Positions 1 to 26,900 of a stretch of DNA of 64,000 nucleotides are shown one piece after another. Each line of letters starts with the position of its first letter. The first letter of the stretch is position 1. Location: contig PTFA01000193.1 of assembly GCA_003342895.1 (NCBI GenBank), forward strand, positions 989,070 to 1,053,069. Reading direction: 5' to 3'. Made by a program: the position numbers and the translations under genes. This DNA comes from Casuarius casuarius. Its lineage: Eukaryota > Chordata > Aves > Casuariiformes > Casuariidae. The notes below the pieces were generated by a model. It was not told the origin of the DNA. It did no database searches and saw only the letters and a program-made list of their open reading frames with translations.

Positions 1-3000
1 CCAGCAGAACTGGTCCATGCTGGAAAACGCTGCTGGGTCCTGCCAGTGTGGCCAGATCCTGCCGCACTGGGGAGTTTGGGCTGGGCTGGATGGTGTGTGC
101 TGGATTTGGACCTGCGCCTCTGCCAGAGCCTGCCCTGCCTGGCCGGAGAAGCCTCCGCGCTGTGCCCATCAGATAACGGGGGGATTTCGTGGCTCGCTCT
201 TGGCGTGCGGGGTTAGTAAGGATGCTTGGCTCCATGAGACTGGATTCCTCTCCAGGGAGGAACGGCTGAACTTTGCAGGAGGATGCCAGGCTCTGCTCGC
301 TGCGCGGGGAGGAGCAGAGCCTTCCCAGGCAGGCGGCACCTTCCCTGCCTCGATCCTAGGCCATGCTGGTGTCTTGACGCTGCAGCGGGGGCTGTAGCTT
401 TTTTTTCTCTCCTCGGATCAGCAAAGGTTTCCAAAAAAGGAAATATTTTCAGCACTGCTCAGGGCTACGCTCATGGACAGACGTGACAAGCGGTGAGGGA
501 GCTGCCTCGCTGCCAGCGACTGGCCCCCGGAGAACCAGGCTTTGCAAGCTGCTCAGCAGCTCTTGCCTCCAACATCTGGACGGCATTGTCTTAATTTAGC
601 AAAATGAGGGTTTTTTCTGTGGGTTTGTTTAATTTCCCCAGGGTAGGGGAGGTCCCTGATCCTACCCCCCCCTCTTTTTTTAAAGGGACACTGCCCTTAT
701 TTGTATCCCTTTCTTTCCCACTGTAGTTGTTCTTCATCCTAGCTAATTCCCTGCTGAGCAAGGGGTTAGTGATTGCTCCTGCCCAGTCCTGGGCTTGAAC
801 AGGGCCAGGGAGGAGGATTCAGTTGCTGTTGTTTGTGATCACTGGCCCCACTAAGTGCTGATGCAAGGGATTATTCTATTTTCTTTATTTTCAGAAGCTT
901 TGACCACTCTTATCAACAAATGGATGTGCCCATCCACTCACTTCTCCTTTTAGAAAGTCAGCCAAGCCTTAGAGCTGAGCAGTGGCCCTAAAATCACTTT
1001 GGGTGGCTGAGATCTTGGAAAATCTCACGATACCCTGCCAAAATGTCATCTGCTGCAGTCCCCATGGAGCAAAGGTGGAGGCAAGGCTCACCAGGGTTTC
1101 ATTTAGTGAAGCAGCTGGAGGTTTCAGCTTAATTTTTGGAGGCCTCTGTGCTTTAGGTCCTCCCAGAAGCTCTCCTGCAGGGAAGCTGCAGCCCTGCATG
1201 GCTGCCTGCAAGAGGGCAACGGGGATGCCCCAGGGATGCAGGACTCCTGCAGCATCCCACTGCCGTGGGCACCAAAGGGGCTCTTGGATGCAGCTGGCTT
1301 TGCTGCATCCCTACACAACTCTGTCTTCACTTCCAATGTCCAGAGGTGGTGACTGGGGGTAAACTCACTGGGTTTCTGGTGCTGGAGTGAGCTCGAGCAG
1401 ATGCAGAGGTGCCCAGAGAGAAAGTGGAGCAGGAAAGCTCTGCCAGGGGCTGCAGAATCCCTTTTGGCAGAGGAGGTCGGAGCACGTGTCCTTCCACCTC
1501 CCTGCCCTGGAGAGCCTCTGCCCAGGCAAGCAGGGCCGTGCCGATGGGAGCGTGGGGCCGTACAGAGCGTTGCAGTGAGCAAACTCACTGTGTCACAGTG
1601 CTAGTGGGTTCCCCAAATCCTTGGGTCTGGTGAGGCTGTGGAGAAGGGGGAGGGGGCGAATCTGCAAGGGCCCTGTAGCCCAATGGCACGTTAATGGCAT
1701 GTCCTTCCCTGGCATCTTGCAGCCAAACTTTGCTGAAGAGGTTCCTGGGAGTCCTGAGCTGATCATGATGTTTAGGGCTGCTGGGAAAGGGGAAGGATGT
1801 GGTGTTGGGGTTAATGAGCTGCCTCCCTGGGTCTCATGCAGTAACGATGCTGCTAATCCTAGGAGGTGCTAAATGTCCTCGGGAAGCCTGGGAGCCCACC
1901 AGGACCCGAAGTTGTCACACCAGGCTGGCACCACAGTGAGAGACCTTTCTGCTCAGCTGGTTTTTCTCCCAGATATCTTTCCAGCAATTTCCCTGCCTGG
2001 GACAGGAGTGTATGTGAATGATGGGGTCTGTTGTAAACCAGGCATGTTTTCCAGCTCTCTGCTGTAGCAGATAGATGTAGCTCTAGAGCTACCTCTGTCT
2101 CAAGGGTTTTGCACAGTCCCTTGGTCCCGACAACAGGCTGTGGCAGGGAGTCCTGTGGTGCAAGTTGGGGTGGGCAGGTGGGTGCAAGGGAGCTAATTTA
2201 GACAGGCAACTTGTCCTGGTGACTGACAGCAGGCTGTCCAAGTGGGTAGGGTGGAAACGGGAGGCCGCAGAGCAGGAACGTGCCTGCTGATGTATTTCCT
2301 GGCTATCAGTTGTACTGAGGGAGGAGAAAAGGCAGATACAGGCCCCTTCTTTCCAGAAGGGCTGTAGGCCAGAAAGGGCCTCCTGACGCTGTTTGCACTT
2401 TTCCACTTGTTTGCTTAAAACACGCAAAGTAGTTCCTGGGCTCAGGCAGCCTGAAATCGGGGGAGCTGATATCCCAAACTGAAAATCTCTCCCTTCTCCT
2501 GGGTGCTGAGAGGTTGCAGAACTGGAGTTTTGCTTCTCCCTGCCCCAGAAATAGGGAGCTGAACCACTTGGTCCCAGCTCATACCAGTTGTCGCATCCCT
2601 TTGGCCCAAGGAAAGGCTGGGTTTGGGTTTGTGTGGGTTACCTGCTGTGAGGCTTTGTGCCTAGAGAGATTTGAGCTTTGTCGTTCAAGAAGGGAGCTGA
2701 AGGCTGGAGAAACGCTTTGGTCGGAGCGGAGGGCGTGTGCTGCCCAGCTGGGACGCACAGCTGCACATCCTGGCAGTGTCCGGGCCAAATATTCCCATAT
2801 TTGAGAAATGCCACCCCCCAGGAGCAGGCACAGGGGTGGTACAAGCTCCATCTGCCTGAGCCGTGATAAGGGGGAAGGAGCTGGGAGGCTTTCTAGGAAA
2901 CGAGGGAAGGGGCTGGAGGTTCACGGTGACTTCACGCTCTGGGCTTCCTGCCTCTGATGGACGCTTGACAGCTTCTCCCGCAGCTCAGTTGCTGTCTCAC

Positions 3001-3725
3001 TCTTTCACTCCTTTTTTGGTCCTCCTTTTCCCCGTCAGGCTCTATCCGGCAGGAAGCTGGAGAGCTGAAGATAAGCTCAAACTGTTCTCGGACAGGAACT
3101 AAACTCCATTTCATGCAACGGGCTCAGCCCTACCAGGCCTGTTCCTTGCTCACAGCAAGGTTTCTAAGATGGCATGTCAAGAAAGAGTGAGGGGAAAGCT
3201 GGCTTTTCTTTTCCTGAAGCTTAGAAAACCCCAAATGTCCCGAGCTTTGCCCCTCATCCGCAGCCTGCCAGCATTCGCGTCCTGCCTCACTGTCCAGCAC
3301 GCAAAGCCCCCACATAGGACCTGGTGATCTTTCCCGTTTGTCCAAAACCTAACCTGAGACTTCTGCTGCTAGGAGTCGGGAGGGAATTTGTCAGGGACAA
3401 GTTATCCATCGCTCCCTTTCTTGCAGGGGTTACTGTACTCCCCTCCAAGCAGCCAGTGTAAGGAGCAGGGTGGGGGTCACCCTGGTTGGACCCAGGCCTG
3501 CTCCGAGGACAAGGAGTCTGCAGAGGTTTGGACAACACCCCGTCTGCTTCCTCCCCTCTGGGGAGACCTTGTTGCCCCCAAGCAGTCTCTTATCCTGATT
3601 TTTGCATGAGACATGACGCAGCTGTGGCTCTCTGGAGAAAACCTGGCCCTCTCCCCTCCTCTGCCCCACCATCACGCTGGTTGGTTCCTGGCCACTTTGC
3701 TGCTGACTCTGCCCCTCTCCCGCAG
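1..3725 (+). other. ITGB3: ITGB3 intron upstream of exon 3 (left part cut off)
   Basis: No exon matching the PSI-domain start of beta-3 (a CxxCL...CAWC pattern) was found here, so the window opens inside an intron. It ends in a pyrimidine-rich tract and the acceptor at 3724-3725. I see no supported gene or repeat in it. Confidence 0.7.
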
Positions 3726-17411
<13,686 letters not shown>

Positions 17412-18770
17412 GGATGCCCACAGCCCGCCCCGTCCCTTCCCAGCGCTGGCCGTGGGATCAGCGAGGATCGTGGGAGTTTCTGGAGTTTGGTTTACAGAAG
17501 AGCCTGTGTGTTGTCTGTGTGCGAGTGTGTCCACATGTGTGCAAGTGTGTCCGTAACTTAACCCCTCGACTGGCTCCCAGACCCTGTTGTCCGTCACCCC
17601 ACTGTACCGCAGGGATGTTCTCTCCACGGCAAACCTCTTCTTTACCTCCGGGCTGCCTCCACGGAAGCGGGCGGCCCCTCCGTGCACTGAACAAGGAGAA
17701 AGGGGACTTTCTCTGGCTGCCAAGTCTGTGAACTCTGTTAGGTGCTCATCAGGGCCGAGCGGATTTCAGGAGCGGCTGCTTGAACCCAAGGCCACGAGCG
17801 GCTCTGCACGGCCCGTGCTGGAGGAGCTCTGCCTGCTTGGAGACTCCCCGCATTGATCTGCTGGATCCCTTGTGCACTGGACAGTCCTTGGCCCTCCCGG
17901 GGGCAGGAGCCATCACCATGCTTTACCGGCTGAGGTTACTGCTTGAGTAACTTGGCAGCCTGGTGCCTCTTGCAGCAACACACTTCTGGCACTGCGCTGG
18001 TCCAAGGCAGTGAAAAGCAGCGCCCTGACGTTGCAGTGACCTTCCGAAATCCCTCCTCACGCACTCAGTTTGCACCAGCAGCCACCTCCATGTAGCATCA
18101 GCTGCGCCGGTCCCAGCTGCAGCCTGGCGCACGCCCTCAGCCAGCACTGAGCTCCCGCTGTCCACCTTCCCCATGCCGAGAAGCACGTGGCTGGCTTAGG
18201 ACAGGTCCTGCTGCCTGGAGCAGCGCTAGTGAGCAGCACCCACAGGCTTTTTTGTGAAAGGAAAATTAAAAAAGGGGCCTGGTGCTTCCTTGGTCAGAGC
18301 TTGGCCTGAGCCCCTGGGTGCCTGGATCCTGGTGGATTTGTTGCACCGAATAACAACCCAGACCTCACAAAAGCTGCCTGGGCCCTTCCTCCACGCCTAC
18401 CTCCACACCGTGCCCAGGGCTGCGCTGGCCGGCCCCAGGCCCAGGGCAAGGGGACCGAGCTCTGGTTTTGTCGGGGGTCTCTTCCCCCTTCTCTCAAACA
18501 CCCTGCTGCGCTTGGAAGCAGCCTGAGCCTGGACTCCGTGTCCCCTGCTCTGCATCCGGCCTTCTCCAGCAGTGCAGGAACTGCCGGTGTCCTGGAGTCA
18601 TGGCCATGGGCAGAGGCTGCGGGACCTGGCACAGGAGCGGGTGCTGAGCCCTGCTGCCGGCGCTGGGGGTGCTCCAGAGCCCGCCCTGGCATCCTGCAGG
18701 GCAGCAGCGACTCGTTCCACCTCCGGCTGCTTCCCAGGGCACCAAATAAAAAGCCTCAAACCACTAACGG
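17412..18770 (+). other. ITGB3: ITGB3 3' UTR (inferred extent)
   Basis: Noncoding sequence after the stop codon. Two polyadenylation signals are visible: ATTAAA at 18265-18270 and AATAAA at 18745-18750. The second is canonical and gives the extent used here. Actual cleavage sites cannot be read from the sequence. Confidence 0.6.
18745..18750 (+). terminator. ITGB3: AATAAA polyadenylation signal, ITGB3
   Basis: Canonical hexamer 1.33 kb after the ITGB3 stop codon. It is followed by the GT-containing sequence ACGGTGTCTGCGTCC about 18 bases downstream, which fits a downstream element. Confidence 0.65.
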
Positions 18771-18837
18771 TGTCTGCGTCCACCCTCATGGGCTGTGCCA
18801 AAGCCTCCTGCCTTACGGATGGGAAGGGGATGGGGGG

Positions 18838-19278
18838 ACAGAGTTGCTGGTCCTAGGGGGGCTGCAGAATGGGGATGAGGATGCTGGTCTGAGTGGGGTT
18901 GGGGGATGGAGGAGCTGGTCCTAGGGGGGCTGCAGGATGGGGATGGAGGAGCTGGTCCTGGGGGGCTGCAGGATGGGGATGGAGGAGCNNNNNNNNNNNN
19001 NNNNNNNNNNNNNNNNNNNNNNNNNNNNNNNNNNNNNNNNNNNNNNNNNNNNNNNNNNNNNNNNNNNNNNNNNNNNNNNNNNNNNNNNNNNNNNNNNNNN
19101 NNNNNNNNNNNNNNNNNNNNNNNNNNNNNNNNNNNNNNNNNNNNNNNNNNNNNNNNNNNNNNNNNNNNNNNNGGTCCTGGGGGGCTGCAGGATGGGGATG
19201 GAGGAGCTGGTCCTAGGGGGTTGCAGGATGGGGATGGAGAAGCCGGTCCAAGTGGGGTGGCAGGATGGGGATTGAGCA
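18838..19278 (+). repeat. 36-bp minisatellite containing an assembly gap
   Basis: Tandem copies of a G-rich unit of about 36 bp (core GAGCTGGTCC, then GGGGGCTGCAGGATGGGGA). The first and last copies are diverged and the central copies are nearly identical. Being a multiple of three, the unit gives a repeating open frame (GLQDGDGGAGP), which I do not take as coding. Ns at 18989-19172 sit inside the array, so the true copy number is unknown. Confidence 0.9.
18989..19172. other. Assembly gap (184 N)
   Basis: A run of N inside the minisatellite. The array on both sides is in the same repeat, which suggests the assembler collapsed or failed to span it. Confidence 0.99.
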
Positions 19279-20612
19279 GAGCCGGGCTCATTCTCCTGGC
19301 AGCTGCCTTCCCTTTCCTGCAAACTCAGAAAACCCCAGCTGGCCTCCCCCAGCCCCCAGGTACCCGCAAGCCCTTCCACATGCTGGAGAAGCCCCCGGAG
19401 GAGGAGAGCCAGGCCGAGCCTGCCGCAGGGCCATCGCGGCCGCTGCCAGGCCCTGGCCCCGGAGCGAAGGTGCTAAATCCGGGATCCGGGCCCAGGCCGC
19501 GCGCCCAGGCCTGCGCGCCCGCCGGGCACCGCGTCACACGCCGCCACGCGCGGGGCTGCAGGGACACCCAGCGGCCACGGCTGGCACCTCTTGGAGCTGC
19601 GTTTTGGGACACAAAAGGTGGCAGAAAAAAGACCCTCGCAGGGGCTTCGGTCTGGCCCTGGGAGCACGGAGCAGGATGGGCCGCTCTCCGGCCGGCCGAT
19701 GCCCCGCGGCACGGGGATGCCGGCCCGCGCGCTGCGGACGGGGGCAGAGACGGCACCCAACGGGGAAAGCCGCGGGCTTGGCCTTCCTCCGCGGGTGGCC
19801 GGGGCCCCCAGCGAGGCCGCAGCCGGTGTGCGTTGGCCGTTCAACGGAGGCACCTGGGGCAGCCCTCAGTGCCCCCAGCTGCGCCGGGGAGGGGGCTCGG
19901 CGCTGGTATTTCCCCAGCACTGATGGGGGAACATGCTTAGTCTGGGCTTGGCTGAGCTCGGTTTGGTCTGAGCAGCAGCGTTTCAAATGCAGCGTTGGCC
20001 CAGGGGGAGGAAAACACGTGCCCAAGGGAGAGCTGGGCTGTAACACGCAGGAGGAGGAAGAAGAGGAGGAAGAGCAAGAGCTCTGTTGTCCCCATCTTCG
20101 TGCTGTCCCGTGCCTTGGAGACCCCGGGGGACCCCACCAGAGCGCGGTGCTTGCGGGCAGCTCGGCACCCGGCACCGTCCCTGAGCTGCGCCAGGGAATG
20201 CCCCGCGGCCACCGGCCCTTCCTCAGCACTCTGTGACATCAGAAAAAGCGGTGACATGGGGCAGAACCAGGCGGAGCGGGGACACCAGGGACCAGGACGG
20301 GCACCCGAGGCAGCTGGTGCCGGCGCCTGCAGGGCGAGACGGCCGCGTGCCCAGCGCGAAGGCGGCCCCGGCGCCGGCAGGTCTGTGCTGCCCGTGTGTC
20401 CTGCCAGAGGGTCCGGGAAGGGATCGGGGTCCCCGTCCCCGGGGCTTTGCAGCTGGCTGGTGGCACGAGGGGCTACGACGCACGGGGCAGCGCGACGCAG
20501 AGCATCGCGTTGCATCCTTGCCGGCCGCGGCGCGAGGCCCTGGGGTGCCACGCGGGTGCCCCCCATCCCCAGCAGGGTCGAGTCGCGGCCGGAGGCACGA
20601 GCTGAGGAGGGG
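19279..20612 (+). other. GC-rich region between ITGB3 and the first supported EFCAB13 exon
   Basis: Likely holds the EFCAB13 promoter and 5' UTR. It is CpG-rich, with a purine-only GAGGAAGA tract at 20051-20080. An ATG-bearing segment at 19359-19469 looks exon-like (PGTRKPFHMLEKPPEEE) but its donor GTGCTA is weak. No TATA box stands out. Confidence 0.45.
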
Positions 20613-20994
20613 ATGGAGCCCGGCACGCCACCGAAACCCTGCGGCCCTGCGGCGGGCGGGCAGCAGCGGCGGCGCAGCTCGGCGCAGGGCAGGGAGGCGT
20701 CCTCGTGTCCCCGCGCCGTGACGGCCCCCAGCAGGGCCTCCACGCCCAGGAGGGCTTCCACGTCCAGCAAGACCCCCAAGTAAGCAGGGAGGGGTTGGGG
20801 GCTCCTCCTTGAATGCGGGGTGAGCCGGTATCCGCCCGGCTCTGGCGAGGGCAGGGAGAGGCGCCGGGCAGTGACGAGGCCACCGGTGCCGCAGGTGGGT
20901 TGTCCCCCGGCGCATGACGCTCATGGCCGAGACGTACCCGGCGCAGCACATGGTGTGCAGGAGGAACGTGGCCCAGGTGGAGGAAGGGACGCAG
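20613..20994 (+). CDS. EFCAB13: EFCAB13 exons e1-e2: basic N-terminus
   Basis: e1 20613-20779 starts at an ATG with G at -3 and +4 (MEPGTPPKPCGP) and ends in a Ser/Thr/Arg-rich stretch (RASTPRRASTSSKTP) before GTAAGC. The frame is open upstream to about 19995, so a more 5' start, or an acceptor within e1, is possible. e2 20895-20994 reads WVVPRRMTLMAETYPAQHMV then CRRNVAQVEEGTQ. Phase 2 joins e1 to e2 correctly. Confidence 0.55.
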
Positions 20995-23900
20995 GTGAGG
21001 GCGGGCAGCGCCGGCCCACGCGCGCCTGGACCCCCTCGGGCATGCACAACCCCGGGGGATGCTCGGGGCCATGCATGGGGACCTTCGCCCCCCCCGGGAA
21101 GCACCGGGGAGGATTTGGTTTGTGGATGGATTTGGACAGTGAAGGCTCCTGGGGCCCCTCGTGGTGATGGGGGCACCACGTCCCCCCGCTCCCCTCCCCT
21201 GGACTTGGCCCAAGCTTGACGGCACAGACGCTCCTGGCCCTAGACCACCCCATCCATCGAGATGCTCCTGAAGCCACGGTGGCCACCGGGCAAGAAGAAA
21301 GGGAAAAGCAAGGACGGGAGCTACGGCCAGGCTCGGCAGCCGCGGCGCACGTCCCGGGCCGGCTGCGACAGGGGCGGCCTCCCCCAGGCACCGCAGCCCG
21401 GCGACCCCAGCCCCACCGACGTGGCCAGCAGCAGGGCGCCGGGTGCATCGGGGGCCATTGCGCCCCACAGCAGGTAACACGGGCACCAGCCGGTGCCGGC
21501 ACCCGGGTTCGGTGGCCAGCGCCCTCCAGGGTCCCCGTGGTGCAGGGGACGGGTGCTCGGTGCTGACGCTCATCGTGTGTCCATTTGCTCCCTCGGTAGG
21601 AAGAGGAAAGTCTCGTGCAACCTCCATACGGACGCGTACGACAAGGTGCGAGAGGATGAGGACCAGGCTGTGCTGGAGATGCAAGGTAACTCCTGGTGCC
21701 AGCGCGTTCATCCCATTGCAAACCAGTTTGAGAAGAGCCAGCTGCCACCGGCACTGGGAGCATGGGATGCACCTTTGGGTCCGCTCGAGGGGCACCGCTA
21801 GGGACTGGGGTCCCCAGCCAGGTCTGGAGGTGGCACGTCACATCCCGGCCAAGGCAGAGGTCTCAGAGGCCCCCCGCAACCCCTTGGCCATCCCCGCAGG
21901 GCTGCCGCGAGCGCAATTCATCTTCCGCGCCATCCGGGATGGGCAGATCCACGTGGAGGACCTGCCGCGGGTGCTACGGGCGCTGGGGCTGCCGGTGAGC
22001 GGCGCCGAGCTGCGGCAGGCCCTCGAGCTCGTCCCCATCGACGGTGAGCACCGGCGCCGGGAGCCGCTCGCTGCCGTGCCGGGCCCCGCGCCAACGGCTG
22101 CTCCCTCCTGCAGCGCGCGGGAACCTCGACTTCCACGGCTTCCTGGGCGCGCTGAGCCGGACCAGCACCGCCGCTGCCACCTCTGAGGGTGAGCCGGGAA
22201 CGGGGGAGTCGATATCGGTGGAGTTTTACTCCCGTCTCAGCTTGGCTAAACAAGGCTTTCCACTCCCAAGCCAAGCTGCTCCTTCCCAGCCCCATGGGAA
22301 CGAATCCCCCTCACCCTGCGAGGGGAACAGAGACGGCTCATCCCAAAGAGGCTAAAGCAAAATATGCTTTATTTTTTTCCTTTTCCTAAGTTTCTTTTCT
22401 TAAGGTTTTTTTTTTTATGGGAAGACATCCACGGGACATTCTCCGCAGCCGCCCATGCCAGCAGCCCCTGCCTGGGCTGGGCGGCTTTGCGGGAACCGCT
22501 CTCCCTCTCTCGGTGCCTGCAGCTTTCCAGCCCATCTACGAGGCCTTCGGCAAGATGAAGCAGGGCTCCATCGCCGCTGCCGACCTGCAGCCCGCTCTGC
22601 TCAGCCTGGGCATCCGCCTGCCACCCGGGATGCTGCCGGCGGGGCTGCTAAATGCCCGCGGGGGGGTGAACGTCTCCGACTGGGTGGCGGCGCTGGGCGA
22701 GTCCGAGCTCCGCAGCGAGGATGCGGGTGAGCGCGGCCCTCTCGCAGCGAGCGGGGACGTGGTGTCCGGCACGATTTTTGCACCCGCTGGTTACCCCCGC
22801 GGCCCGTTTAGCCTCGGCACCGCTGTCACCGAGCTGCTCTTTCCCCAGCAGGACCTGCGTGGCCGCGGGCTCGGGAGATGCCGGCCGACGGCAGCTGGGC
22901 CAGCGACGGGAAGGAGGGTAAGAGGCAGCCATGCCTGGTGGCGGGCGATGGAGATGGGACTGCTGTGTGATGCTTAACTGACCACCCAAAAAATATGGGT
23001 GTCTTTAGCACCCCATTTCATCCCCAAGGCTGGGCCGTGGGCACAGAGTGTCTTGTCAGAAAATGCTCCATCCAGCCCAGCGCCAGCACTGGAAAAGCAT
23101 CTAATTCTGTCGCAAGCATTGCCGTGGATAAATAAACGCCCGCCAGCAGGACCCAATAACCACCTCAATGTTCTCTGTGGGCTCCGCAGCCTTGCAGGAC
23201 ACTTTTGAGGACGTCGACAGGATCAAAGCAGATAATGTCGAGGTCGCAAAGCTGCGCTTCATCCTCCAAAGCATGGGCATCCGCCCGACGGAGCAGGAGT
23301 TCGAGGAGGCTCTGCAGAAGGTGGCTCCAGAAAGTGAGTCCTGCAACCGCCCCTGCCCTCCTCTGGGGTCCCGCAGGAGGGGACGTGTCCTTGTCTCCCA
23401 TGTTCAACTGCGCAGAGGGGTAACGTCCCTCCGTAGCACAATTAAGTTTGCGGTGACAGTGTCTCGGACTGTTTCTACTGGTGCAAACTGGAGGCAGCAC
23501 CACTGGGCGCAGAAGCTGCCCCCTTCCCGCCAGCACAGTTGGGCCCATCAATGGGGGGACCCTCATCTTGTGCAGACCAGGGGTGCTCTGACATTGCAAA
23601 GTCAGAAATGTTGTTCTATCACCTGGCTTTAAACGAGCCTGGACTAGTCTAAATCAAGCCCATGACAACTGCTAACAGAGATGTGCCCAGCGCAGGATAA
23701 CCTGTGCTTAAAGCCAGTTTTGCTCCGTTCAGTAACTGGTTCAAGTGGGATTTCATGCAGTTCAAAGGTCCAGAAAGGTGAATTTAAAATCAGTGCAGCC
23801 AGCGCTCTGCCGGCTCATGCTCTATCCTAGAGCACATTATTTCACTTTCTAGCCACTGTTTGACTCAAACATCTGTTTGCTTTTCTGTCCCTTTCTCCAT

Positions 23901-26900
23901 GTCCTTCCCCCTGTGCTGGGGTTGGCTGGGATGGTGCAGAAGACGGGACGGTGAACCTGGCTGCTTTCATGACCGCTCTGAGCAGCGCCCAGCATCCGTC
24001 TGACTGTCTGGGTGAGTGGGGACGGGTGAGTAGCAGGATTGGGATGTGGTTTAAAAATCCTCCGTGTGTCGTGTGTCCTGGTGCATGTCCCTGTCCTGGT
24101 GCACGTGTTGCCAGCCTGGCAGCAGGTCCACACACTCCTGCAAATCAGCCCTGCGGCTGGTGGCGAAGCGGGGCTGAGCCCATGCTCTGACTCCGTGTGG
24201 CTCCTTCTCCGCTCCAGCAGCACCAGAAGACACCATCGGTGCCACCAGCACCTTCGAGAGTGACCAGCTGGCTGTGAGTGACCTGCTGGCCTGCGCGAAC
24301 CACCTGGGCATCCAAGAGGGGCTGGAGAAGGTTTCTGTGGATGGTGAGTGTGCATGGGGAGAGCCCGGCTCTGCAGGTCCTGCTCACAGCCCCCACTGTG
24401 CTGGTGAGCCCCAACTGGCGCACCGGTGTGACGCGTAGCTGGAGCAGTCTCATGTGACCTGTCGGGAAGGTACCTGCGATGATGTGGGGGACCCTGGAGA
24501 TGTGCGTCATGGGAGGAACTGGGGGATGCTCTGCCCATCCCCACCTTCATTCGCCTTTCGGGGAGGGTATTGTGGCTCTGGTGGTGGAGACGGCCCTTGG
24601 AGGCTTCCAGGAGGAGGTGGTGGTGGCAGCAAGGTCCAGCTCCACACGGGGTATGGTTGGCCCAGGGTCTCCTGGGGACGGGGTTAACACCTCCCTGCAT
24701 CACTGTTTGCAGGGGTCTTGACTCGGGTATCTTCTCCGCACACTTGCAGCCATGCAGGAAGCCTTAGAAGTCATCAGAAAAGTCAAGGACAACCAAATGG
24801 AGGTGTCTCAGCTGGGAGAAGTTCTGGCTAACATGGGCATCGTGCTCCCAGAGGAAGAGCTGCGGGAGGCGCTCAGCAGGGTCCCTGTCACCGGTGAGCT
24901 GCACAGGAGGGCCTCAGGGAGTTACCCAGACGAGCCACGTTCCTCTAGGGCCCAAGGGACAGCCTTGCCCCTTGTCAATGCTCCGGTGTTGGGTTAGCGA
25001 CACTGCCACGCGGTGCAGCACGAACTGTGCCCGGCCTGAAAATAGCTGCATCGTCGATGTGCTGGCCTCACACTTGTTATCCCCTGGCCTAATTTTCCCC
25101 AAGCCTCCCTCTTTCCAGGTTGCTGAGGGCTGAACTCACCTCAGGACCTTTCCATCTCCCACCAGTCACTGCCAGGCTCTTTGGCCCTGTCTGACCTGTG
25201 TCTTCTCCTATAGGAGACGAGAAGGTGAATTTTAAAGAATTTATGAAAAGCTTGACCAGCACCGGGAGACTCTCTGAAACGGCATGTGAGTGAGAGGTTT
25301 ATGACCATGGGTAGCACCACTGATCTCTGTGATCCCTCAGAGCCAGAGTTTTGAGGCTGCGGTGGTTTCGAGACATCTTGGTGTCATGTCTTCACGTTGG
25401 GTCTGCCTTACTACAGCCTTTTCTTCTGATAACTTTTAATGGTAGCATAATGCCTCCAAGTGGTCTTTAAGTTGCTTTAAAGCAGTTTAATTTTGAGGCA
25501 AGGAGGGGTAACAGCACTGCTCTGTACTACCTCCCTGTGCCATGTCCCCGTGCATGGGTACGTGTGATGGACAAAGCTTCTGCAACACAGAAGGTCTCTA
25601 CCATTTCCCGTGGGGCTGCAGGATGAGATGAAACCCCGTCCAGCAAAGCTCCTGGGCTCTTAATGTCATCGGACATGGCTGCTCCCAGGATCAGGCCCAC
25701 AGTCAGGAGAACCGGCAGTCTGGAGTGGCTCTTTTCTCCTGAAAATTGGGGCCAAGTCAAGGCGCTGGCAGGTGTAAAGGAGCGCGTGCAGCCAGAGGTG
25801 GCTCCTGGGGCAGGAGATGAGACCGAGGTTGCGGCTGCTCACTGCTCCCCAAGGGAAGCCATTTGAGAGCATAATAACTTTAACCCTGCTGAACCTGCGG
25901 GTTTCGGGTTGTGTCAACGCTGTTGGTGTTAGGGACCGCTAGATGGTGATGTCTGTACGCGCTCGCTCGGGCGCTCTCCACCTTTCCGGGCTGCCTCCGA
26001 TCCAGCGCAGATGGGGCTCCCCAGAAAAATGTCTTGGAGACACCGATTCCTTTCCAGTTTCATCCCTGCACCCCAAGCTTGTAGGCTGAACTCCGTGCAG
26101 GGCACCTCCTGCTAAAGCTGTGTTTGGTTTTCACGTGCTGGCCAAAATTATTGGTGATGAAAGGGAGCATCTGGGCAAAGTCTGAGCCATCCTGGAGGGA
26201 AGGAGGGAAGCGGAAAAGCAGTAAAACATTATGCAAAGCCCTGCATTTAGGCAGATGGGGAGCAGGTCAGTATGGCAGCAGTCTGTCACTTAAAATACTG
26301 GCAGTGACTGTCCCTTCACGAGGGCTGCTAGGTCCTGCCCAGCCGGTGTGAACTCCTCCGGGCCACGCTGAGCTGGTGCCTGCTCAGCTTTGTGGAGCCT
26401 GATGGTCATGTTGACATTTCTTTGCTGTGCTGCCACGTGGGCTGGCAGTGTAGGAAAGTTAAACATGTGACGATGAAAACCTGCCCGGGGAGACTCATGG
26501 GCACTACCGCACCGGTGCTCACCGGCTCGTCATCTGCAGGACTGCCAAGTGCCCAGAGACACCCTGCAGCTGGCACCGGCTTGGTGGCTGGTTTGAAATG
26601 AAGCTCCTGGGCACAGTCTCAGCTCCAGGTTCATACAGCTCAGCTCTCACCCTGAGGCCAGCTGGGGCAACTTATGATTTGGGAACATTTTCCTCCCGCT
26701 TTGCATACATGGTGGTAACAGCAGAACCATAAGAGCTAGCCACTGCCATCTTCAGCATTGCTGAAGGTGGAGAAACCTGGCAGGCTTTAGCTTTGCTCTT
26801 TAGCCTTCTGCCCAGCTTTGCACCTTACAAAGGAGCATCACATTTATGTCTTAAGAGGAAGCCTTCTTGCATTAATGGTCCCGAGTGCGATGGGGGCTCT

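Noticed and set aside
1..3725. Search for ITGB3 exons 1-2
   Set aside because: No signal-peptide or PSI-start coding sequence was found, so they must lie upstream of the window.
18838..19278. Repeating open frame GLQDGDGGAGP
   Set aside because: It is a by-product of a 36-bp minisatellite unit divisible by three, not a protein-coding exon.
19359..19469. Possible upstream first exon of EFCAB13 with ATG at 19380
   Set aside because: Donor GTGCTA is poor and I could not connect it to e1 with confidence. Mentioned only in the region entry.
20223..21795. Long open frames on the - strand (up to 440 codons)
   Set aside because: They lie antisense to the EFCAB13 N-terminal exons in very GC-rich DNA, where stop codons are rare. 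The products are Pro/Arg/Gly-rich with no recognisable domain.
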